This document shows positions 7,142-15,688 of a stretch of DNA of 48,578 bases, piece after piece (within the stretch, counting starts at the first letter, position 1; each line of letters starts with the position of its first letter). Source of the stretch: an uncultured Collinsella sp. GTDB taxonomy: Bacteria > Actinomycetota > Coriobacteriia > Coriobacteriales > Coriobacteriaceae. Position numbers and translations under genes: made by a program. The notes beneath the pieces were generated by a model. It made no database searches. It saw nothing but the letters and a program-made list of their open reading frames with translations, and was not told the DNA's origin. The DNA is taken from assembly GCA_958408685.1 (NCBI GenBank), contig CATYLC010000016.1:1-48578 (forward strand). Reading direction: 5' to 3'.

Positions 7142-9373
7142 GTGGCACACAACAAACTGGAGGCAAGCCCCCAAGACCAGCGTGGTCAAGGCGGGCATGG
7201 AGCCATTCCCCTCTCCGCTGGCATGCTGCTCGTAACGCTCGGCGTCGTCTATGGCGACATCGGCACGAGCCCCATGTACACCATGAAATCAATCGTCGCC
7301 AACAACGGCGGCATCGGTACCGTCAGCGAGAACATGATCTTAGGAGCGCTTTCGCTCGTCATCTGGACCATGACGCTCGTGACCACGGTCAAGTACGTGG
7401 TTATCGCCATGAAGGCCGATAACCACAACGAGGGCGGCATCTTCGCCCTGTTTAGCTTGGTGCGCAAAGTGGCGCCGTGGCTGATCCTTCCCGCCATGAT
7501 CGGCGGCGCGGCGCTGCTCGCCGACGGCATCCTCACCCCCGCCGTCACGGTCACCACGGCCATCGAGGGCTTGCGCACTATCGAGTGGGGCCATGCGCTT
7601 TTGGGCGACGGCCAGACCAACGTCATCATCATCACCATCATCATTATCTGCGGCCTGTTTGCCATGCAGCGCGCCGGCACTTCGTCGATCGGCAAGCTGT
7701 TCGGCCCGCTCATGACGCTGTGGTTCCTGTTCTTGGCTGGCGCCGGCCTGTTCAACATGCTCGGCAACCTGTCCATCCTACGCGCGCTCAACCCCATCCG
7801 CGGCATCATGTTCTTGTTCTCGCCCATCAACCACTCGGGCATCATGGTGCTCGGCTTCGTCTTTCTGTCGACGACCGGCGCCGAGGCCCTCTACTCGGAC
7901 ATGGGTCACGTGGGCAAGGCTAACATTTACGCATCCTGGCCGTTCGTAAAGGCGGCCCTCATCCTTAACTATCTGGGCCAGGGCGCTTGGCTGCTCGCCA
8001 ACAACTCCAATCCCCAGATGCTCGCGATGGACATCGTTAACCCGTTCTACATGATGCTTCCCGAGCCCCTGCGCCCCTTTGCCATCGTGCTTTCGGCCGT
8101 AGCGGCCATCATCGCCTCGCAGGCCCTCATCACCGGCTCTTTTTCGTTGGTTTCGGAGGCAACGCGCCTCAACCTTATGCCGCACCTTCGCATCCACTAC
8201 CCCAGCGACACCAAGGGCCAGCTATATATTCCGCTTGTCAACAACATCATGTGGGTCGGCTGCATCTTCATCGTGCTGCTGTTCCAGAACTCCGAGCGCA
8301 TGGAGAGCGCCTATGGCCTCGCCATTACCGTGACCATGCTCATGACCACGACGCTTTTGACGAGCTACATCGCCGGCATCCTCAAGCACAAGCTGGGCGC
8401 CTGCGTCTTCGCCCTGCTCTTTGGTGCCATTGAGCTGTGCTTCTTCGCTTCGTGCCTCACCATGTTCTTTGACGGCGGCTACGTCATGATCTTCCTGGCC
8501 GCATTGCTGTTCGGCCTTATGTACGTGTGGCGCCGCGGCACCGCCATCGAGCGCACGCAGACGATTCTGCTGCCCGTCTCCAAGTACATCGACCAGCTCA
8601 ACCGCCTGCGCAATGACGAGACCTACCCCGTGCTCGCCGACAATCTGGTGTTCCTCACCAACAGCCCCGACCCGCTCACGCTCGACCGCGACGTGCTCTA
8701 TTCCATCCTGGACAAGCACCCCAAGCGCGCCAAGGCATATTGGTTCATCAACGTACACGTTACCGACGAGCCCTATACGCACGAGTATTCCGTTGAGACC
8801 TTTGGCACAGACTTCCTGTTCCGCGTGCGCTTGGACCTGGGCTTTAAGGTCAATCAGCGCATCAACGCCTACCTGCGCCAGATCGTCGGCGACCTGATGG
8901 CCTCGGGTGAGTTGCCGCCGCAGCACCACACCTACTCCATCTACGAGACGCGCGGCAACGTGGGCGACTTCCGTTTTTGCATGCTGCGCAAGATGCTTGC
9001 CCCCGAAACGGACATCAACCGCAACGACCATCGCGTCATGGCCATCAAGTACGCCGTCCGCCGCGCCTGCGGAAGCCCGGCACGTTGGTACGGTCTCGAG
9101 AACTCGGCCATCATCATCGAGTACGTGCCGCTGTTTGCCCGCATGCGCCCGGCCGTTAAGCTCGTGCGTACCCAGGTGCCGCTCGAGGTTCAGATCGAAG
9201 AAGCCGAGGAAATGGAAGTCGATATCTTCTCGGACGACTTGGTCAACGGCAACGAGGCCGGTAGGGACATGAACGTCGATCCCACCGAGCTGCTCGAGAG
9301 CGTCGCCGATACGCCCGAACAGCAACAGCTCGACGGCCTCGAGAACGAACAACTCAACGACGCCAACTTCTAG
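7142..9373 (+). CDS. kup: Kup-type potassium transporter
   Basis: About 743 residues of the KUP/HAK/KT family of K+ uptake proteins. Residues up to about 470 contain twelve hydrophobic segments beginning with the family signature GVVYGDIGTSPMYTMKS and including NHNEGGIFAL, GGAALLADGILTPAVTV and TTGAEALYSDMGH. The remainder is a soluble C-terminal domain ending in an acidic tail. The GTG at 7142 follows AAGGGAG by 5 bases and gives the N-terminus VAHNKLEA; an in-frame ATG at 7124 with GAGG 4 bases upstream is the alternative start. The gene stands alone, followed by a strong hairpin at 9395. No c-di-AMP riboswitch was recognised upstream. Confidence 0.93.
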   Translation: MAHNKLEASPQDQRGQGGHGAIPLSAGMLLVTLGVVYGDIGTSPMYTMKSIVANNGGIGTVSENMILGALSLVIWTMTLVTTVKYVVIAMKADNHNEGGIFALFSLVRKVAPWLILPAMIGGAALLADGILTPAVTVTTAIEGLRTIEWGHALLGDGQTNVIIITIIIICGLFAMQRAGTSSIGKLFGPLMTLWFLFLAGAGLFNMLGNLSILRALNPIRGIMFLFSPINHSGIMVLGFVFLSTTGAEALYSDMGHVGKANIYASWPFVKAALILNYLGQGAWLLANNSNPQMLAMDIVNPFYMMLPEPLRPFAIVLSAVAAIIASQALITGSFSLVSEATRLNLMPHLRIHYPSDTKGQLYIPLVNNIMWVGCIFIVLLFQNSERMESAYGLAITVTMLMTTTLLTSYIAGILKHKLGACVFALLFGAIELCFFASCLTMFFDGGYVMIFLAALLFGLMYVWRRGTAIERTQTILLPVSKYIDQLNRLRNDETYPVLADNLVFLTNSPDPLTLDRDVLYSILDKHPKRAKAYWFINVHVTDEPYTHEYSVETFGTDFLFRVRLDLGFKVNQRINAYLRQIVGDLMASGELPPQHHTYSIYETRGNVGDFRFCMLRKMLAPETDINRNDHRVMAIKYAVRRACGSPARWYGLENSAIIIEYVPLFARMRPAVKLVRTQVPLEVQIEEAEEMEVDIFSDDLVNGNEAGRDMNVDPTELLESVADTPEQQQLDGLENEQLNDANF

Positions 9374-9394
9374 CGACGTCACAAATCAACGACA

Positions 9395-9428
9395 GCGGCC
9401 CTGCACCTCACGAGAGACGCAGGGCCGC
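9395..9428. terminator. Bidirectional terminator between kup and bile salt hydrolase
   Basis: GCGGCCCTGC and GCAGGGCCGC form a perfect 10-bp stem with a 14-base loop followed by TTTGCATT. It lies between the convergent kup and hydrolase genes. Confidence 0.8.
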
Positions 9429-9452
9429 TTTGCATTGCAGTAAAGCTATCGG

Positions 9453-10418
9453 CTACGAACGGCGCGGCTCGGGAACCACGAGCCTATCGGGGCTCGCGCC
9501 CTCGGCATCCATCAGGCTCACGTAGCGAATCGACGGATCCCCATACATCGCGTAGTAATAATTGCCCGTGCGCGCGCTAAAGCATCCGGTGTAGATAGTC
9601 TTCTCGAACTTGCCATCGCCCATCCTGGACGCCCCCTCAATCATCAGCACGCCCTCGAGCGAGCGGAACATGCGAACGACGTTTTCGGTCTCGCTCTCCT
9701 TTTGCGGGTAATTGGCATTGAGGTACGCCGCCTTTACAAAACGGCTCGGCGAATAGCAATCGCCCGGAATGCCGCGCATGCCGGCACCGGCTCCATAGGG
9801 CTTAAGCTCGGCGCCACGCCACGTCGCCGTTTGCGGAAAATCGCTTGTGGCGGTGATATAGGTGCGCAGGTTTTCCATGTGCCACGGGAAGGTCGGCTGG
9901 TTGGCAAGGGTGTCGACCGGATCGTCGTATACATGAAGGCCGTCAGCCATCATCTCGACCACGATGCTGCGCTGGCTGTCGCCGATAATCCAATGGAGCA
10001 GCGACACGCCCAGCCCCTCTCCTGCAGATTTGGCAACAATCACCGTGTCGCGCAGCGCGGCCTCGACCTCATCGACCGTCGAGAACGTCGCTGCCACCCA
10101 CAGGGGAAACTCATAGGCCGCGATATTGGTCTTTCCATCAACCGGCCCCTCGGCATACTCGGCATAACCCGGGAAATTGAGACCCGCCACGGCGAGGCCC
10201 GCATCGTTGCCGCAGTCGAAGAACATAGGGTAATTCTTGTAATCGATGCACATACCGATCACCGCGTGTGCCGCTGTCGCGTCGTCGATAAACGAATACG
10301 GAATGTGAAACCCGCGAGGCATCACGCGAACCTGTTGGCCATAGTCAAAGCTCCAGTCGAGGTTGCGGCCTAGATACATGTGGCCAGAATTATCGGTAAA
10401 TCGAATACTCGTACACAT
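9453..10418 (-). CDS. Choloylglycine (bile salt) hydrolase
   Basis: A 321-residue Ntn-hydrolase that would cleave the glycine or taurine amide of conjugated bile acids. Starting at the ATG at 10418 (AGGAGG 4 bases upstream) puts Cys at position 2, the nucleophile exposed when Met is removed; longer in-frame starts would bury it. The remaining active-site residues of characterised bile salt hydrolases appear in order: Arg18 and Asp21 in GRNLDWSFDYG, Asn in AGLNFPGYAEY, Asn in ANQPTFPWHM and Arg in YSPSRFVKAAYL. No signal peptide, so it is cytoplasmic. Penicillin V acylases share the fold, but the length and the motif set favour bile salt hydrolase. Fits a gut lifestyle. It is monocistronic, with hairpins on both sides. 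Confidence 0.92.
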   Translation of the reverse strand: MCTSIRFTDNSGHMYLGRNLDWSFDYGQQVRVMPRGFHIPYSFIDDATAAHAVIGMCIDYKNYPMFFDCGNDAGLAVAGLNFPGYAEYAEGPVDGKTNIAAYEFPLWVAATFSTVDEVEAALRDTVIVAKSAGEGLGVSLLHWIIGDSQRSIVVEMMADGLHVYDDPVDTLANQPTFPWHMENLRTYITATSDFPQTATWRGAELKPYGAGAGMRGIPGDCYSPSRFVKAAYLNANYPQKESETENVVRMFRSLEGVLMIEGASRMGDGKFEKTIYTGCFSARTGNYYYAMYGDPSIRYVSLMDAEGASPDRLVVPEPRRS

Positions 10419-10485
10419 AGCGCCTCCTAGCTTTACGTTCTTGCTAATTTCATTGTCTCCAAACAAAAAGGCGCTAAACACAAAA

Positions 10486-10517
10486 GCCCGGACATGACAA
10501 CAATGTCATGCCCGAGC
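10486..10517 (-). terminator. Terminator-like hairpin between PDF-like 2 and bile salt hydrolase genes
   Basis: GCCCGGACATGACA and TGTCATGCCCGAGC form a stem of about 14 bp with two mismatches and a 4-base loop. On the minus strand it is followed by TTTTGTGTTT, as in an intrinsic terminator. It ends the transcript of the upstream minus-strand gene. Confidence 0.65.
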
Positions 10518-10559
10518 TATTCAAGCTGGATAAACTCAACCAAGTTAACCCCGCAGGTC

Positions 10560-10668
10560 GTCTAAGGGGTCAAAGTGCCGCAGATTGCCACGAAAGAGGA
10601 GCGAAGCGTACTTAAGGTACGCGAGCGACGATTGAGCGGCAAGGTGCGGTGCTTTGGTCCCCTTAGAC
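10560..10668. repeat. 109-bp imperfect palindromic element
   Basis: The two 52-base arms start GTCTAAGGGG and end CCCCTTAGAC and meet at a CTTAAG-centred core (GCGTAC...GTACGC at 10606-10622). Matching blocks include CAAAG/CTTTG, CCGCA/TGCGG and TTGCC/GGCAA. The right arm includes the TAA stop (10663-10665) of the deformylase-like gene. The form resembles a hairpin-type miniature interspersed element; no transposase is nearby. Confidence 0.7.
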
Positions 10669-11082
10669 CAACTTTCCAAGACAGTGGTCGATCATATGCT
10701 GGATCATCTGTGCCTCAAAGCCCGCGTAGTCGCGGCGGCACTCCTTCATCTTGCCGTCGACAATCTGGTCAAAGGCAACCTTGCACTTGATATAGCGCGT
10801 GGACTTGGTGACCTCCTCGTGCGTCAGGCAACTCTCCTCCATCTTGCTGGCGCCCAGGCCAAACACCAGACGGGGGTTGTAGAGCACGTGGGGCTCGCCG
10901 GCGTCGTCCAGATAGACGCAAACCTTCTTGGTAACGCCAATCTGGTTAGCGGCAAGGCAGCCGGCATCGTCGAGCGACTTGATGGTATCGATCAGGTCCT
11001 GTGCGACCGACTCGTCCTCGACGGTCGCAACCTCGCAACGCTGGGACAGGATAGCCTCGTCGTGGCAAAGCTCTTTAATCAT
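10663..11082 (-). CDS. Peptide-deformylase-like protein 2, altered catalytic motif
   Basis: A 139-residue paralogue of the short deformylase-like protein at 2928. Motif I is CLAANQIG (Gln present), motif II is EESCLTH (metal-ligand Cys kept, Gly changed to Ser) and motif III is QHMIDH. The HExxH glutamate that acts as general acid/base in deformylases is therefore Met here, read directly from CAT ATG ATC GAC CAC. Loss of deformylase activity is expected from the family mechanism; a binding or regulatory role is possible. The start at the ATG at 11082 follows GGAGG by 5 bases; an in-frame ATG four codons upstream overlaps that ribosome binding site. The last codons and stop lie in the arm of the 109-bp palindrome. 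Confidence 0.85.
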   Translation of the reverse strand: MIKELCHDEAILSQRCEVATVEDESVAQDLIDTIKSLDDAGCLAANQIGVTKKVCVYLDDAGEPHVLYNPRLVFGLGASKMEESCLTHEEVTKSTRYIKCKVAFDQIVDGKMKECRRDYAGFEAQMIQHMIDHCLGKLV

Positions 11083-11275
11083 ACGTTCCTCCATAGGGGT
11101 CGTTGTAACCGCTTAAGTATACGGTACCCACACATTTTCATGCGAAAAATACCGTCCGTCTGCTACGAAGCGCCGAACATCAACATGCGAGGAACAACAG
11201 CGTCGTAAAGGGGCTATAGTGGGAGCGTTCGTGTCAATCGGCCTAAACTCGGGGCCGAACAAGGAAAGGGTATGC

Positions 11276-12586
11276 ATGGACGAACTATTTCACGTCAGCG
11301 AGCGCAAGTCCACAATCGGGACCGAACTCCGCGCTGGACTGACAACATTCCTGGCGATGGCCTACATCATCGCCGTCAACCCTGCGGTGCTCTCGGGCGC
11401 CGGCATCGATGCGGGAGCGCTCGCCTGCGCCACCTGCCTGGGCGCCGGCATCATGACCATCTGCATGGGCATCTTCGCCAACCGCCCGCTCGCCTGCGCG
11501 TCGGGCTTAGGCGTCAACGCGATGATTGCTGGAATCACCACCACCGTCTGCGGCGGTGACTGGCACGTGGCCATGAGCGTCATCTTCCTTGAGGGCGTCG
11601 TCATCTTGCTGCTCGTGCTTTGTGGCCTACGCGAGGCCATCATGGACGCCATCCCGGTTGTCCTGCGTCACGCCATCTCGGTGGGTCTGGGCCTGTTCAT
11701 CGCCATGATTGGCCTGTGCGATGCCGGCATTATCACCGCTGGCGCCGGTACACTCGTCGGTCTGGGCGACATCACCTCCCCCACCTTCATCGTCGGCATC
11801 ATCTCCATCCTGGTGACGGTCGCCCTCGCCTGCCGCAACGTCCCCGGCTCGCTGCTCATCGGCATCGTCGTCGCCGTCATCGCCGGTATCCCCCTAGGTG
11901 TGACCCAGGCTCCGACCGGTATCATCGCCCCGCTCGACTTCTCGAGCATCGGTGGCCCCATCGCCGACGCCGGCGGCGTGCCCGCCATCGTCAAGGTCCT
12001 TACCGACCCCGCGCTCCTCGTCATCTCGTTCTCGCTGCTCATGAGTGACTTCTTCGACACCATGGGCACCGCGATGGCCGTGGCCAAGCAGGGCGAGTTC
12101 CTCACCGACGACGGCAACGTCGAGAATATCAAGGAGATCCTGATCGTCGACTCCGCCGCCGCTGCTGTGGGCGGTTTCATGGGCGTCTCCTCCATCACCA
12201 CCTTCGTCGAGTCCACCTCTGGCGCTGCCGACGGTGGCCGCACGGGTCTCACCTCCGTCACCACCGGCGTGCTGTTCATTCTCGCCGCGTTCTTCTCCCC
12301 CATCGTCACCATCGTTTCCAGCGCCGCCACCTGCGGTGCTCTGGTCTACGTCGGCTACCTCATGATGAGCGAGGCCTCCGAGATCGACTGGTCCGACGTG
12401 TCGCAGGGTTTCCCGGCGTTCATGATTGTCGCCGGCGTGCCCTTCACCTACTCCATCTCTGCCGGCATCGGTCTGGGCTTTATCGCCTACGTGATCGTCG
12501 CGCTCTTTAAGGGCGAGGCCTCCAAGATCAAGCCGCTCATGTGGATCGCAGCCCTCGCCTTCCTCGTCTACTTCTTCGTAGCGTAG
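11276..12586 (+). CDS. NCS2-family purine permease (AzgA/PbuG type)
   Basis: A 436-residue membrane protein with the features of the AzgA branch of the nucleobase:cation symporter-2 family, which imports hypoxanthine, guanine or adenine. Visible signatures are ERKSTIGTELRAGLTTFLAMAY-like N-terminus, PLACASGLGVNAMIAG, SLLMSDFFDTMGTAMAVA and GGFMGVSSITTFVESTSGAADGGRTGLTSV, the last two being the substrate-site regions of the family. The ATG at 11276 follows AAGGAAAGGG by 5 bases. A TATAGT -10-like box lies at 11215. No purine riboswitch fold was recognised in the leader. A strong terminator follows at 12613. Confidence 0.9.
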   Translation: MDELFHVSERKSTIGTELRAGLTTFLAMAYIIAVNPAVLSGAGIDAGALACATCLGAGIMTICMGIFANRPLACASGLGVNAMIAGITTTVCGGDWHVAMSVIFLEGVVILLLVLCGLREAIMDAIPVVLRHAISVGLGLFIAMIGLCDAGIITAGAGTLVGLGDITSPTFIVGIISILVTVALACRNVPGSLLIGIVVAVIAGIPLGVTQAPTGIIAPLDFSSIGGPIADAGGVPAIVKVLTDPALLVISFSLLMSDFFDTMGTAMAVAKQGEFLTDDGNVENIKEILIVDSAAAAVGGFMGVSSITTFVESTSGAADGGRTGLTSVTTGVLFILAAFFSPIVTIVSSAATCGALVYVGYLMMSEASEIDWSDVSQGFPAFMIVAGVPFTYSISAGIGLGFIAYVIVALFKGEASKIKPLMWIAALAFLVYFFVA

Positions 12587-12612
12587 CGGCAAAGCTGCCA
12601 AAGCAGAACACC

Positions 12613-12647
12613 AAAGCGCGGAGTCGCATCGAGCGGCTCCGCGCTTT
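12613..12647 (+). terminator. Intrinsic terminator after the purine permease
   Basis: AAAGCGCGGAG and CTCCGCGCTTT form a perfect 11-bp stem with a 13-base loop, followed by TCTTTT. Confidence 0.85.
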
Positions 12648-12793
12648 TCTTTTAAAGCCAGGCAACGCACGGACGCGCGATGTATTGCTTCCCGAATTTT
12701 GGACATTTTGCCCTCCAAACGGCACTACCGCCGGTTACATCCTGCAGATATGCTGGGCGTAATCGCATAGGCCCCATGAGGATGGGAGTAACC

Positions 12794-14578
12794 ATGGCCG
12801 CCTTGTTCACGACCCCCAAGCGCAATGACAAAACCTCTGGAGCCCATTTTGTCGAGCCCGACGTGCGCCGTCGCACGCTGCTCGCACACGGCAGTTGGCG
12901 TCGCGTGACGCGCCGCATCGTTGTAGGCGCCGTATGCGCGCTTACGGTGAGCTCGCTGCTCATGCCGAGCGTCTCGCTCGCAGCGGAATGGGTCAAGGTC
13001 GGCGGCAACAAGTACAACACCGCGGCGAGCGACGAGGCCGGTACCTGGTCGTGGGACGGCGCCGACGACTTGAAGCTCAACAACTATAACGGCGGCGAGA
13101 TCCAGGCCGCAGGCAAGCTCAACGTGAATTACTCGGGAACCAACATCGTCACTGCCGAATGGATCGAAAGCATCAACGTTTCTCATGGCACTAACGAGAA
13201 TGCCGAGCTCAATATCCAAGGCGACGAGGGCGGCACGCTCAGCGTGACATCTACTGAGGACGCTATCCTCTCCACGGGTAATATCAACATCGACGGAGCC
13301 GGATCCGTCAACGCCACGAGCACTGGGTTTGATGCCATCAATGCCGGAGGTGATCTCGCTATCAAAGGTTCGGGCAACGTCAACGCCACGGGTGCATCGG
13401 ATGGCATCAGGGCAAACGGCAATATCACGATTGACGACAGCGGAGCCGTCACCGCCAGGGCTACCAAGGACAAGGGTATTGGAGCCGACAAGAACCTCAC
13501 CATCAAGGGTGGCGGGACGGTCGAGGCAAGCTCAGCCGATGGTGAGGCCCTTTGGAGCGGCGGCAATATCAACATCTCGGACGGCGGCCAGGTCAAGGCA
13601 AGCTCCGAGAAAGACGCTGCCGTCGAGGCCAAGGGCAGCCTCGCAGCCACAAACGCCTCCCTCAACGTAAACGGTGTTGAATATGGCGTCTATGCCCACA
13701 AGGGCATCACCCTCGATCATGCAAACGTGACGGTCCGTGCAAGTAAAGGCAGATACGGTGGCGCCAACGCCCTCTTCACCTACCAGGACGACATCGTCGT
13801 CAAGAACGGCTCCACCGTGGACGCGTTTGCGGAAGGCGAGGTTTCGGCTGCATTCTCCACCAGAAACGATCGGCCCAACGAGAAGGGCGGCCACATCTAC
13901 ATCAGCGACTCCGTTGTCAAGGCCATAGCCCGCTATGTCGAGAACGGCGACGGCCCCATCCCCTACAGCGAAAACCAAGATGGCGAGACGAGGCGCGAAC
14001 CCCAAGGCGAGAACATCGGCATCATCGCCCAAACCAGCGAGGGCGTCACACCCGCAGTCATCTCGATCATCCGCAGCAAGGTAACGGCCGAAGGAGATAC
14101 AGCGGCAATCTTTGCCCGTGCCATGAGCGCTGACGGCAAGACAATCGGCACCATCAAGATTGAGAACGCCGCCATCCAGACGCCCGAAGGCGGCAAGGTC
14201 ATTGACTATCGCAAGCTCCGTGACGGCATCTACGAGGCAGGCCAAGCCATCGGCACGGGCGACGCCACGGTCGACTCCCTCTATATCAAAGCAGTCGCCA
14301 AAAGTACGACCATCGCACCTCCCGAGGTAGCCAAGCCGGAAGACCCCAAGCCCGACGAGACCAAGCCCGCAGAAAGCAAGCCCGCGGAGTCCAAGCAGAA
14401 CCCCAAGCCTGAGGGCTCAAAGCCGACCAAGGCCGTTGCGGCTTCAACCACGAAAGCCAAGACTACCGGCGTGCTCGCGGCAACCGGCGACACCTCGGGT
14501 GCGGCCATCGTGGCAACCGTCCTTGCGGGAACAGCCGCTATCGCCGCAGGCACCATGGCGAGCCGTAAGCGTTCTTAG
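12794..14578 (+). CDS. Secreted repeat-rich surface protein with sortase-like tail
   Basis: A 594-residue exported protein. A long basic N-region (about 41 residues) precedes a signal sequence (IVVGAVCALTVSSLLMPSVSLAA). Residues about 100-430 carry repeated units of the type GNINI-GAGSVNA, GDLAIKGSGNVNA, GNITIDDSGAVTA and GNINISDGGQVKA, as in right-handed beta-solenoid or carbohydrate-binding surface domains. A Pro/Lys/Glu-rich spacer (KPEDPKPDETKPAESK) follows. The C-terminus reads LAATGD, a hydrophobic segment and RKRS, the layout of a sortase substrate with a non-canonical LPxTG motif. The ATG at 12794 follows GGGAG by 5 bases. No sortase gene is in the window. The ligand is unknown. Confidence 0.82.
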   Translation: MAALFTTPKRNDKTSGAHFVEPDVRRRTLLAHGSWRRVTRRIVVGAVCALTVSSLLMPSVSLAAEWVKVGGNKYNTAASDEAGTWSWDGADDLKLNNYNGGEIQAAGKLNVNYSGTNIVTAEWIESINVSHGTNENAELNIQGDEGGTLSVTSTEDAILSTGNINIDGAGSVNATSTGFDAINAGGDLAIKGSGNVNATGASDGIRANGNITIDDSGAVTARATKDKGIGADKNLTIKGGGTVEASSADGEALWSGGNINISDGGQVKASSEKDAAVEAKGSLAATNASLNVNGVEYGVYAHKGITLDHANVTVRASKGRYGGANALFTYQDDIVVKNGSTVDAFAEGEVSAAFSTRNDRPNEKGGHIYISDSVVKAIARYVENGDGPIPYSENQDGETRREPQGENIGIIAQTSEGVTPAVISIIRSKVTAEGDTAAIFARAMSADGKTIGTIKIENAAIQTPEGGKVIDYRKLRDGIYEAGQAIGTGDATVDSLYIKAVAKSTTIAPPEVAKPEDPKPDETKPAESKPAESKQNPKPEGSKPTKAVAASTTKAKTTGVLAATGDTSGAAIVATVLAGTAAIAAGTMASRKRS

Positions 14579-14635
14579 ACGCCTCTGCGCACATGGCAGC
14601 TCCCGCGAAGGCCCCGAGCCCCAGCACCGTTTAAC

Positions 14636-14671
14636 AACGCCACCGCCGAGCTCCCCTCCGGCGGTGGCGTT
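14636..14671 (+). terminator. Intrinsic terminator after the surface protein
   Basis: AACGCCACCGCCG and CGGCGGTGGCGTT form a perfect 13-bp stem followed by TTCC. It is a strong end for the surface-protein transcript. Confidence 0.85.
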
Positions 14672-14785
14672 TTCCATATGCGTCCGCAGGGGATGCACGA
14701 GATTGTCTTTGGTCTAGCCCAACCGGCATACGCTGGCGTGCGACAATTGGGGCTGCCGATATCACAACACTGAGAGAAGCCCGTC

Positions 14786-15451
14786 ATGGAAGCGCATCAA
14801 AAGCAGATAACCGTTTATTCGAATCATACGGAAAGCGCGCCTGTCATCTACCTTCCTGTGGTCGTGGGCGACGGCAGCGAGGTTTATAAGTGTTGCCGAG
14901 AGCTCGACTGTCCGCCATTCGCCCTCGTCACCATTGGCGGGCTCGATTGGAATCGCGAGCTGAGCCCCTGGGCATGCGACGGGACCGTACGCGATGCCGA
15001 GCCTTTCGGCGGCCAAGCTGCCGATTTTCTTGATGAGCTGCTGAATCAGATAATCCCCCAGGTCGAGTCGTCGCTTCCTCAGCCGCCCACCTGGCGCGGC
15101 ATTGCCGGTTACTCGCTCGCGGGCCTCTTCGCACTCTGGTCCCTCTGGCAAACCGACGCCTTTGACCGCGCCGCGAGCGCATCGGGGTCGCTATGGTTTC
15201 CCGACTTTGTCGACCGTGCCAGCACGGCCCCTTTTGCCGGCAGCCCGCAAGCCGTCTACCTGTCACTCGGCAAAAAGGAAACCAAGACGCCCAACCGCAT
15301 GATGCGGCATGTACTCGACGACACACGCGCGATGGAAGCGTTGCTCGTCGAGCGCGGCATTCCAACAACGCTGGAGCTCAACCCCGGCAATCACTTTGCC
15401 CAAACTGACCTGCGCATGGCGCGCGGCATCCACTGGATATTGACGCATTAA
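14786..15451 (+). CDS. Esterase-like alpha/beta hydrolase (IroE/Fes-like)
   Basis: A 221-residue alpha/beta hydrolase. The nucleophile elbow is GYSLAG (residues about 112-117), followed by LFALW as in the putative-esterase family containing enterochelin esterases, and NPGNHF near the C-terminus supplies the catalytic His. An oxyanion-type segment precedes it (VTIGGLDWNRELSPW). No signal peptide, so it is cytoplasmic. The substrate (siderophore, acetyl or acyl ester) cannot be told. It is monocistronic: the surface-protein terminator lies upstream and a strong hairpin begins inside its stop codon. The ATG has only a weak GAGAAG-type ribosome binding site. Confidence 0.78.
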   Translation: MEAHQKQITVYSNHTESAPVIYLPVVVGDGSEVYKCCRELDCPPFALVTIGGLDWNRELSPWACDGTVRDAEPFGGQAADFLDELLNQIIPQVESSLPQPPTWRGIAGYSLAGLFALWSLWQTDAFDRAASASGSLWFPDFVDRASTAPFAGSPQAVYLSLGKKETKTPNRMMRHVLDDTRAMEALLVERGIPTTLELNPGNHFAQTDLRMARGIHWILTH

Positions 15452-15491
15452 AAATGGCGTCCACGCGTACATACGCATGGACGCCATTTTT
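15450..15491. terminator. Strong bidirectional terminator
   Basis: AAAAATGGCGTCCA and TGGACGCCATTTTT form a perfect 14-bp stem. It overlaps the TAA stop of the esterase and can also end minus-strand transcription from the MetE-like gene. Confidence 0.88.
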
Positions 15492-15511
15492 AATTTGGCT
15501 GAACGCAGCTA

Positions 15512-15565
15512 CTATTCAGCAGTCTCCTCGAGTTCAGATACGGCGGGCGTCGAGGATTGGGACAT
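15512..15565 (-). CDS. Possible 17-codon acidic small ORF
   Basis: An ATG with AAAGGA 7 bases upstream opens a reading frame for MSQSSTPAVSELEETAE, stopping at TAG. It lies between the MetE-like gene and its terminator. It could be a real small protein, a decayed gene end or chance; there is no homology I recognise. Confidence 0.25.
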   Translation of the reverse strand: MSQSSTPAVSELEETAE

Positions 15566-15688
15566 GGAAGTCCTTTCATGATGGAAGGGCGATCAGGCAT
15601 ATCGGATAACCTGCCCGAACGATACGATCCGGACCATTGTACGTGATACGTCATGTCTCGCGCGCGCCGTCACCTGCAAGCGGTAGCG

